Shown here: in pieces, positions 50,901 to 59,728 of the stretch | Layout: the number at the start of each line of letters is the position of its first letter | Position numbering within the stretch: position 1 is the stretch's first letter | DNA from: Acanthamoeba castellanii str. Neff | Lineage: Eukaryota > Discosea > Longamoebia > Acanthamoebidae | Direction: 5' to 3' | Assembly (NCBI RefSeq): GCF_000313135.1 | Contig: NW_004457466.1 | Coordinates: forward strand, 372,855-436,854 | Length of the DNA stretch: 64,000 bases | Made by a program: the position numbers and the translations under genes | Notes under the pieces: model-generated | Databases searched by the model: none | What the model was told of the DNA's origin: nothing | Seen by the model: the letters and a program-made list of their open reading frames with translations, nothing else

Positions 50901-53900
50901 GAAGGGCATCTGCCGCACCTTCCCCGAAGTGTCGCCCCTGGGCACTGACGAAAGCCGCCTGAGCGTGGCGCGCGAGAGCCACGAGGAGTACGCCATCTCC
51001 CGCACGCGCGTGTTCGTCGGCCGGGACGACCTCATCAAGACGATGACCAAGTTCGTCGACGGGGACGAGCCCGGCCCGCTGGTGGTCACGGGCGAGCCCG
51101 GCTCGGGCAAGTCGGCCCTGGTGGCCCAGTTCTCGCGCCTCTACGCCGACAAGAACTCGGAGGCGCTCGTGATCGCGCACTACGTGGGCGCGGCCACCGA
51201 GGCGCGCGACATCCGCCACGCCCTGCTCCGCATCGCGCTCGAGCTCAAGGAGCAGCTGCAGCTGAGCGAGGAGGTGCCCGAGGAGGAGAAGGAGCTGCGC
51301 CAGGTCTTTGGCAGCGTGCTCGAGGCCGCCGGATTCGCCGCCGGCGGGCGTAAGGTGGTGATCCTCATCGACGGCATCAACCAGATGGAGGCCAAGGACA
51401 AGGCGCTCGACTGGCTGCCGGGCTCGACCCGCGTGCGCATGGTGGTCTCGACCCACGCCGACACGCCCTCGCACCACGCCCTGCGCCACCGCAAGCCGCA
51501 GCCGCCCGAGATCGCCGTCGGGCCGCTCGAGGAGAACCACCGCAAGTCCCTCGTGCGCGCCGTGCTGGCCGAGTACCGCAAGAAGCTCGACGAGGCGCCC
51601 GGCAACAACCAGATGCGCGTCCTCCTGCGCAAGCCCGAGTCGCACAAGCCGCTCTACCTCGTGCTCGCCTGCGAGGAGCTGCGCCTGTTCGGTCTCTACG
51701 AGCAGCTGTCCAACAAGATCAAGACCCTGGGCGGCACCGTGCCCAAGCTGTTCGACGAGCTGCTCCACCGGCTCGAGTCCGACCACGAGAAGGAGACCCT
51801 CAAGCTCACCCTCTCCCTCCTCGTCGCCTCGCGCGCCGGCCTGCTCGAGGCCGAGCTCCTCACCATCCTCGCCCGCGACAAGAAGAAGGAGGCCGAGCTG
51901 CCCCGCGCCGTGTGGGCCACCATCTTCGCCGCCCTCCAGCCCTTCTTCCGCCCCCTCGGCCCCTCGGGCGAGGACGCCCTCTCCTTCTTCCACGCCCAGA
52001 TGGAGATCTCCGTGCGCAAGCGCTACCTCTCCATCCGCAACAACGAGCTGCGCGTCCAGAAGCAGCTGGCCAACTACTTCCTCCAGCGCGCGCGCGTGCC
52101 GTCGGGCTCCGGCAACGACGCCTGGCAGTGGGTGGACGACCGCCGGGCCATCAGCGAGCTGCCGCACCACCTGGCCAAGGCCCAGATGTGGGACGAGCTC
52201 GAGTCGGTGCTGTGCGACCTCAGCTTCGTCAAGCTCAAGTGCAGCCTCGGCATGGCCTTCGACCTGCTCAACGACTACAACGAGGCCCTGGCCACCGAGC
52301 ACCAGTGGGACGGCCGGGCGCGCCTCGAGCAGTTCCAGGCCTTCTTCGCCGGCAACGCCCACATCCTGGGCCGGTACCCTGACCTCACCCTCCAGCAGGC
52401 CGCCAACCAGCCCGACTCGTCGGCGCCCGCACAGGCCGCACAGGGCCTGCTCTCGGCTGGTAGCGCCGACGGCTGGGTGCGCTGGATCAACAAGCCGCAG
52501 GACCAGGGCGCCTGCAAGCTCACCCTCGCGTCGGAGCGCGACCCGGTGCTGGCCTGCGCCTTCTCGCCCGACGGCAAGGAGCTGGTGCTGGCCTCGCGCG
52601 ACGGCACCCTCCGCATCTGCGACGCTGCCACGGGCGCCGAGAGCGCCACCCTGCTGGGTCACACCAACTGGGTCGTGGCCTGCGCCTACTCCTACGACGG
52701 CGCACGGATCGTCTCGGCCTCGTGGGACGGCACCCTTAAGATCTGGGACACCCGCGCTGGCGTGGAGGTGGCCACCCTGCGCGGTCACGGCCGGCGCGTC
52801 AACGCGTGCGCCTTCTCGAACGACGGCCAGCGCATCGCCTCGGCCTCGTGGGACTGCACCGTGCGCCTGTGGGACGGCTACTCGGGCCAGCTCCTCAAGA
52901 CCTTCCACGGCCACACCAAGCCCGTCAACGCCGTCGCCTTCTCGCCCGACGGCCGCCAGATCGTGTCGGCCTCGTGGGACTCGAGCGTCAAGCTGTGGGA
53001 CGTCGAGCAGGGCACCGAGGTGCGCACCTTCTCGGGCCACTCCAAGTCGGTCCGCTCCGTCCAGTTCTCGCCCACCGGCGCACAGATTGTGTCGACATCG
53101 GTGGACACCACGCTTCGCGTGTGGGACGCGCGCACCGGCGAGATCGTCACCACGCTCGAGGGCCACTCCAAGGCCGTCAACGCCTGCGCCTTCTCGCCCG
53201 ACGGCCGCCACCTGGTCTCGGCCTCCGACGATCAGACTGTGAAGGTGTGGGACGCGCTCGGTGGTCGCGAGATCACCAAGATGGGCGTGGCCGACATGTC
53301 CCTCAACGCCTGCGACATCTCGCCCGACGGCCGCCGCATCGTCGCAGCCCTGGCCGACTGCACCGTGGCCGTGTGGGACGTGCTCTCGGGCGAGATCGTC
53401 TTCTACATCCGCGGGCACACGCGGACCGTCAACGCCGTGCTCTTCTCCCCCGGCGGCAGCTACATCCTGACCACCTCCGACGACGGCTCGCTTAAGCTGT
53501 GGTCCGCCCGCGACGGCTCCCTCGCGCGCACCCTGACCGGTCACCGCGACTGCGTCAACGACGCCTGCTTCTCGCCCGACGGCGCCAAGATCCTGTCGGC
53601 GTCCGATGACTTCACCCTCAAGATCTGGGACACTGAGTCCGGCGCCGAGGAGAAGGAGATCAAGGGCCACACCAACCGCGTCACCGGCTGCGCGTGGGCG
53701 CCCGACGGCAAGCGCGTGGCGTCGTCGTCGAGGGACAACTCGCTGCGGATCTGGAGCCCCGAGACGGGCGACGTGAAAAAGATCTTCAAGGGCCACATGG
53801 ACTGGCTCACACGCTGTGCCTTCTCGGCCGACGGCAAGAAGGTGGTCTCGTGCTCGTGGGACTACAACATGAAGCTGTGGGACGTGCGCGCTGGCAACGA

Positions 53901-55152
53901 GATCGCCACCCTGCGCGGCCACATGGGCGCCGTGAGCGCCGCCGCCTTCTCGGCCGACGGCAAGTACCTCGTCTCGGCCTCGCTCGACGGCACCCTCAAG
54001 ATCTGGGACCCGGTCAAGGCCCACGAGGTCACCGCCCTCCGCGGGCACTCGGGCCGCGTGAGCTGCGTGCGCTTCGCCCGGACCGGCACCACGTTCGTGT
54101 CGTCGTCGGAGGACGGCACCGTTCGGCTGTGGGACGCCGAGGCCGGTCAGGAGATCACCACCCTGCAGGGCCACGCCGACGCCATCCGGCAGGTCAAGTA
54201 CTGCCCCGACCGCGACCAGATCGTCTCCACCTCGGACGACTGCACGGTCAAGGTGTGGAACGCCGGCGCCCAGCGCGAGATTGCCGGCCACTCGCAGTGG
54301 GTCACCGCCTGCGCCCTGGCCTCCTCCGCGCGCGTGCTGGCCACCGCCTCGAGGGACGGCAGCATCAAGCTGTGGGACACGCGCACCAACCGCCCGCGCA
54401 CGGCCCTCGCCGGCCACGACCAGCCGGTCAACTGTGTCGCCGTGTCGCCCGACGGCGCCACCGTGGTCTCGGCCTCGGATGACTTCACGCTCAAGGTGTG
54501 GAGCGGCAAGGAGGGCGACCACCTCCGCACCATGCGCCACCACACCAACTCGGTCCGCTGGGTGTGCTTCTCGCCCAACGGCGCGCGCGTGGCGTCGGCC
54601 TCGTGGGACAACACCGTGTGCGTGTCCGACCCCAGCAAGGGCACCCTGCACCTCACCCTCCGAGGCCACACGGACTGGGTCAACGCCTGCGCCTTCTCGC
54701 CCGACGGCTCGCGCATCGCCACGGCCTCGCACGACCAAACCGTCATCTTGTGGGACTCCACCACCGGCGCGCGCATCCACACCTTCACCCACCACGCCAA
54801 CTGGGTCGTCGCCCTGGCCTTCTCGCCCGACAGCAAGTACCTCGCGTCGGCCTCCTACGATGCCACGGTGGTGCTCACCCACGTCGAGCGACGCACCACC
54901 CGCTCCTTCCGCCCGCACACCAAGCGCGTCAGCGCGCTGGCCTTCACCGCCGACGGCGCCCATCTGCTCTCGGCCTCGTACGACGGCTGCATCACGGCCC
55001 ACCGCGTGGCCGACGTGCTCAGCGTCACCGATCCGGCGCCCTCCGGCCGCTTCTTCACCAAGGCGCCCGCCACCGCCCTCTGCTCGTCGGCCTCGCTCTC
55101 CGCCGCCGGCGACTCGCTGGGCAACGTCTACCAGCTCAACTTCGAGCTCTAA
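47996..55152 (+). CDS. TEP1: TEP1-like protein: TROVE, DUF4062, NACHT, WD40 propellers
   Basis: Homologue of telomerase protein component 1, an RNA-binding part of vault particles and telomerase. Two exons (47996-48445, 48610-55152) give 2,330 residues. The TROVE-type RNA-binding region (residues about 10-400) includes AVYVRNDLNIRSTANFLVAL and MVRQLHIDAPVYHVMCLLGK. A VWA-like part starts near 405 (TVVFCSIAESMKGG) and lacks a standard DxSxS metal site. A charged helix (650-700) leads to DUF4062 (VRVFVSSTFRDMHGERDYLV, about 707-800), NACHT with P-loop GEPGSGKSALVAQ near 977 and Walker B VVILIDGINQ, then about 21 WD40 repeats from 1427 to the end, enough for three propellers. Only one intron in 7 kb, while neighbours have one every 100-300 bp. 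Major vault protein is not in this window. Confidence 0.9.
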
Positions 55153-55353
55153 GCTCTCTGGATCGACCTCCTCTTCAGTTGTAGACTGGACTGGCCCAAC
55201 CACAAGATTGTACATTCATTCACAGAACAATAATCACACCAATTCACAAAGAATGGGGACTCCACAGCCCACCCAGAGACGCCAAGGATCGTGGGCGATT
55301 CGTGAATGAATGTAAAGTGCGTCAGGAGGTGGAAGCTGACGTGTAGTGCAGAT

Positions 55354-55423
55354 AAAAAGGATATGCACCGGTGATAAGAGATCACCGACAGCTAGGACGG
55401 CTTATGTGATGCAGTGATCTCTT
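55354..55423 (-). other. Overlapping inverted repeats with T5 tract; candidate Pol III RNA 3' end
   Basis: On the minus strand, AAGAGATCAC (55414-55423) pairs with GTGATCTCTT (55376-55385) in a 10-bp stem, and CGGTGAT pairs with ATCACCG (55369-55387) in a 7-bp hairpin; the two share bases and exclude each other. A TTTTT tract (55354-55358) follows, with the same CCTTTTT context as the 5S terminator 175 bp away. GGTGCATATCC just before it matches a B box (GGTTCRANTCC) at 9 of 11 positions. No convincing A box. Structure seen; transcription inferred. Confidence 0.3.
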
Positions 55424-55529
55424 GGGTTAGTTGTTGTGAGATACAAGTATAGAAAAGAAGAGACATGATAGTGGACAAGGGATGACTAGTGGTGAGAGGA
55501 GTGGAGAAGTAAAAAGGAGGTGAAGAGCT

Positions 55530-55534
55530 AAAAA
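55530..55534 (-). terminator. Pol III T5 terminator of 5S rRNA
   Basis: Five T residues on the minus strand directly after the 5S rRNA 3' end, the standard Pol III stop signal. Confidence 0.85.
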
Positions 55535-55652
55535 GGATACGGCACGGTGGATTCCCGGGTGGTCGCCCACCCCAGCACTAACACCGCCTGGCGCAGCTTA
55601 ACTTCGCTGTTCGGATGGGAAGCGGTGCTTTCTGCGCAGTGTGCCCGTATCC
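55535..55652 (-). rRNA. 5S ribosomal RNA
   Basis: 118 nt on the minus strand. The 5' GGATACGG and 3' CCGTATCC ends pair as helix I. The interior contains the hallmark 5S blocks AGCACCGCTTCCCATCCGAA, CAGCGAAGTTAAGCTG and GGGTGGGCGACCACCCGGGA in the right order and spacing, including the internal control region. It closely matches the Acanthamoeba 5S sequence as I remember it, with differences in the first 20 nt (loop A reads GCACA) and one near position 80. A terminator follows. A single dispersed copy; a variant or ageing copy cannot be excluded. Confidence 0.9.
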
Positions 55653-55801
55653 ATTGGTACGCACGCTCTTCTTCCTGACTGATCACTTGCTCAGGCCCCT
55701 TTTTTTATTTTTTTATCTGGGAAGAAAAGAAAAAGAATGGAAATTAAGCCTGCAGGCGGGATTCGAGGAAGATCAGTGCCAATTCGCAGAGTAGCATCCC
55801 G

Positions 55802-56885
55802 ATGAGACGCGCATCCTTCCTCCGGTCCACCCCTTCATCGTTCATCCCAGGTACCATTCTCCTTGGCACGAATTTTGCTTCATTTTATTAAAATCGAAAC
55901 ATGCAATCGTCGAAGTTAATCACAACACTGGATCTCCCCCAATCGTGGCCATCTCTGACTAAATCGTATCCAATAACACCTCCTCTGCCTCGCAGTGGGA
56001 AGCAGGCGCATTGGGGCCGCCCAGCAGCTCCCGAGCGTCGCCACCGGGCCTCTTCGTAGCATCTCAAGCTCCACCTCGGCTGCACTGCCCCTCCTCACCA
56101 AGCGGTCTTCGCTGCCGCTCTCCCGCCAGTCTGCCCGATGGATGGCCACGCAGGGCGACGCCAGCTCTGCCGACTCAAGCAAGAAGGAGCAGCAGCAGCA
56201 CGACAACGACCAACAGCAGAAGGAGCAGAAGGAGAAGCAAGACGATGAGCGAAAAGAAGAGGAACAGAAGAAGGAGGACTGGGAGAAGTCGCGAGGTGGT
56301 GGATACAAGCAGGAGGTGAACACGTTCCAGAAGCTGCTGGCGGTGGGCATACCGGTGACGGCGATCGTGCTCGGCGTGAAGGTGCTGCTGGACATGCAGG
56401 CCACCGGCGCGGAGGACGACACGCTGCAGGTGGACATGAACGTCATCATGGGCCACGTCTTCCAGAACACCGTCTACAACGTGCTCGACTCGAAGAGGCT
56501 CGTCGGCCTGCTGGGCGATCCGCTGCTCGTCGAGCCCAGCAAGGCCAAGTTCAGCTTCACCAAGGACTCGGCCTGGGTCTGCTACCCGCTCTACGCGCCG
56601 CAGGGCCACGTGTGCACGGTCACGGTCGATCTGCTGCGCATCGATCCCAAGGGCAAGGACGTGAAGACCAAGAAGCCCCACATGTGGTACGTGGCGCAGG
56701 TCGAGGTCGACCTCAACAACGGCAAGAAGGTGCTCATGAGCACCCGCATGTCCGACGGCCTCAGGCAGCCCTTCAACGTGCTCACCCTCTTCGCCAAGCT
56801 CTACCACGACCTCAAGAAGCAGGAGCAGGAGTTCCTTCAACAGCAGGCCGCCGCGGCCCTCAACCAAGGCCCTGCGCCGCAGTGA
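55802..56885 (+). CDS. Mitochondrial inner-membrane Coa1/Tim21-like protein
   Basis: About 310 residues in two exons: 55802 (MRRASFLRSTPSSFIP) spliced to GSRRIGAAQQLPSVATGPLR. The start is a mitochondrial presequence rich in Arg and Ser. A Gln/Glu/Lys low-complexity stretch (EQQQHDNDQQQKEQKEK) leads to one membrane helix (LLAVGIPVTAIVLGVKVLL). The C-terminal domain (DSKRLVGLLGDPLLVEPSKA; AWVCYPLYAPQGHVCTVTVD; MWYVAQVEVDLNNGKKVLM) has the alpha-beta pattern of the Coa1/Tim21 family, which acts in TIM23 import and cytochrome oxidase assembly. Which of the two this is cannot be told. It ends 107 bp before the likely NMT start. Confidence 0.75.
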
Positions 56886-56992
56886 GCTCCAACCAATACA
56901 ACATTCTTCAAATACTTTACATTTTTAAACCAAAAATGTAAAATGTAAAATCGAATGATTGATCGATTTATCAATCGAATTGAGAGAGAGAG

Positions 56993-58991
56993 ATGGAGCA
57001 GCAGGGCGCAGCTGGGACAGGCGGCAAGGGAAAGGGCAGGGGGAAAGGCAAGGGAAAGGGGAAGGGAAGGGGAAGGGAGAAGAAGAGCCCCACAAGGAGG
57101 ACGGAGCGGCTGCTGTTGCTGTCGCCCCCAATGTAGCGGCTGCCGCTGGCGAGGAGGAGGAATCCGAGCAGGCCGTAGTGTCAGTGTCCACCCCCGTCGA
57201 GAAGCCTGACAAGGAGTTCAGATTCTGGAAGACCCAACCCGTCGCCCAGTTCGGTACTGATCATAATGTCACTTCCTGCGCCGCATCCATTCAATGATTA
57301 TTATGCAGCAATTAACACTTTAAATTCGCGAAATTAGACAAGCCATTGGAGGGCGACAATGAGGCGTTCGAGCCCAATAAGCCAGTGGATCAGGTGCAGC
57401 AGGAGCCCTTCAAGCTCAACGACCTCTTCGAATGGAGCGACGTCAACATCGAGGTGCCCGACGAGCTGGACGAGCTCTACAACCTCCTCTACGAGAACTA
57501 CGTCGAGGATGATGACAACATGTTCCGCTTCGACTACTCCAAGGACTTCCTCCTCTGGTACGCCACCCCACCCACGCCCGCACCGCCCGCATGGCTGCAC
57601 TCGAGGCCCGGCGGGGCACTGACTTGGTAGCCAACGACGGTGTGGTGCTTCCGCGACAGGGCCTTGAAGCCGCCCGGGTGGAGGGGCGAGTGGCACGCCG
57701 GCGTGCGGGTCAAGACGAGCAAGAAGATGGTGGCCTTCATCTCCGCCATTCCCGCCCTTATCAGCGTTCGCGGAAAGTGCGTCACCTCGCTCGCACCACC
57801 GCACACGACGCACACGACGCGCGTGCAGTAGTCGTACTAAACCCCTCCCCTCCACTCACACCATTTGACATTGCATTGCTCAGGCAGCTGAAGATGGTGG
57901 AGATCAACTTCCTCTGCGTCCACAAGAAGCTGCGCGACAAGCGCCTGGCCCCGCTGCTCATCAAGGAGATCACCCGACGGGTCAATCTCACCGGTACTCT
58001 CCTTTACTAGCTCAGCCCCGCTGGCGCCAGCGGTGGTAGTTTCGTGGTGCACTGACCGCGGTGGCGGTGGTGCTCTCCAGGCATCTTCCAGGCCGTCTAC
58101 ACGGCGGGCACGGTGCTGCCCACGCCGGTGGCCAAGTGCCGCTACTGGCACCGAAACCTCAACCCCAAGAAGCTCGTCAACGTCGGCTTTTCGCACCTGA
58201 CCCGAAGGATGACCCTGCCTCGCGCGGTCAAGCTCTACAAACTGCCCGCGGCGCCGCTCACGCCCGGCATCAGGCCCATGGAGCAGAAGGACGTCAAACA
58301 GGTTCGTCTGCGGAGCGTGTGTGTAGGGTTGATTCGTTAATACCACACTTGCTCATGCGTGTGTCGTGCTGTGTTGCGTGTCGTGTGTGCAGGTGGCTGC
58401 GCTGATCAAGTCCTATCTCGTGCGCTTCGGCCTGGCTCCCGTCTTCTCGAAGACCGAGGTGGCCCACTGGTTCCTCCCCAGAACCGATGTGATCGTGTCG
58501 TACGTGGTGGAGGACAAGGCCACCGGCAAGATCACCGACTTCCTGAGCTTCTACTCGCTGCCCTCGACCATCATCGGCAACCCCACCTACAAGACCCTTC
58601 GGTACCCCCCCCCCTCTCACCGCTCCGCCTCCTACTTGCTTGCCAGCTCATGTCGTCTGTCATGTTGGCAGCGCCGCGTACTCGTATTACAACGTGGCCG
58701 GCAAGACTCCGCTCAAGAACCTCATGCAGGTGCGTACACTCCGCGTGCGTGTCCTGTGGCGTCTCTTTGTGTGTCGTGTGCGCTAACGCGGTTGTGTTTT
58801 TGCACCAGGACGCGCTCATCTTGGCCAGCTCGCTGGGCTACGACGTCTACAACTGCCTGGACCTGATGGACAACGAGTCGATCCTGCAGGACCTCAAGTT
58901 CGGTCCCGGCGACGGCAACCTGCACTACTACCTCTACAACTGGAAGGCCAACACCATGCCCGCCAAGGACGTCGCCCTCGTCCTCATGTAA
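56993..58991 (+). CDS. NMT1: Glycylpeptide N-tetradecanoyltransferase (NMT)
   Basis: Transfers myristate to N-terminal glycines. The polybasic N-terminus ([16 protein letters not shown]) is typical of NMT ribosome targeting. Core: [68 protein letters not shown] (acyl-CoA site), [62 protein letters not shown], ending DVALVLM; the C-terminal carboxylate serves as catalytic base in this family. About eight exons. Oddity: the only sensible ATG (56993) is in a different frame from the rest of exon 1 ([17 protein letters not shown] onward), so an indel in the GGGAAA-rich tract or an unseen start is implied. Confidence 0.88.
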
Positions 58992-59109
58992 TCGTCCGGC
59001 CCCTCAAGGCCTTGGTGCCAACGACGAAGACAACCGATCCACCAAAACCGTTGTGTGTCCATGTCATGTGTCGCGTTTGATGTGTTTTATCATCTGTGTG
59101 CGGCTTGCT

Positions 59110-59694
59110 TCAAGAGGAGAAGCCGCAGCGCAGGTTCCAGTACTGCTTCTGCGCGGCGCTCTCGAGCACGGCCAACTGCTTCACCAGCGGCGTGAGCTGC
59201 TGCAGGTGGATGAGCGTATCGTGGCTGTCCGATTGGTCCTTCTTCTGCCCGTAGACCACCTCTCCCTCGCTTGCTCCCGGGAGCTGCATGTTGCTGTCCA
59301 ACTGTGTGCGTGCGACACAGACACACACACACACACACACACAAACAAGAGGGCGCAAGCGATGACATAAGTAAGGCCATTCGCCATCGGTGGGTGAAGG
59401 TGTGGTGGAGTACCTCGGGGATGGGTTCGCCGCCGAGTCGCTTCTGGATGGCGGCGATGTAGGAGGGCTCGTCAAACCACAGACCGCACCCGCCCTCCTC
59501 CACCAGTCGCACGTCCTGGCAGCCGGAGCCGCGGCTCTTGCACTGATGGAACCACACCTTCTCCTTGCCTCGCGCCACGATGGAGATCGCCATGCCCAGG
59601 CGATCGGCACGGCCCACGCGGCCCACGCGGTGAATGTAATCCTCCGACTTGTCGGGCAGCGTCACGTCTGTGGGGGGCAACACGCGCGTCACTC

Positions 59695-59728
<34 letters not shown>

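Larger units (their letters stand above)
55153..55534. other. TEP1-like 3' region up to 5S rRNA
   Basis: About 380 bp holding the 3' UTR of the TEP1-like gene and sequence downstream of the minus-strand 5S gene. Apart from the paired inverted repeats at 55354-55423 and the 5S terminator, no gene was seen. AAAAAGGAT-like strings recur at 55354 and 55530, and AAAAAGGAGG at 55512. Confidence 0.5.

Noticed and set aside
48586..55152. Bacterial contamination or a bacterial insert, because of the long uninterrupted GC-rich frame
   Set aside because: A normal GT-AG intron joins it to a TROVE exon, the domain order is that of eukaryotic TEP1, and neighbouring genes on both sides are eukaryotic.
48583..55215. 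Antisense open frame of about 2,210 codons opposite the TEP1-like gene
   Set aside because: Its translation is a low-complexity Gly/Val/Leu/His-rich mirror of WD40 codons, without domains. It is explained by the absence of TTA, CTA and TCA in the sense gene.
56959..57297. NMT start at 56959
   Set aside because: The codon is TTG and the preceding bases show no initiation context. I list the ATG at 56993 and flag the frame conflict instead.
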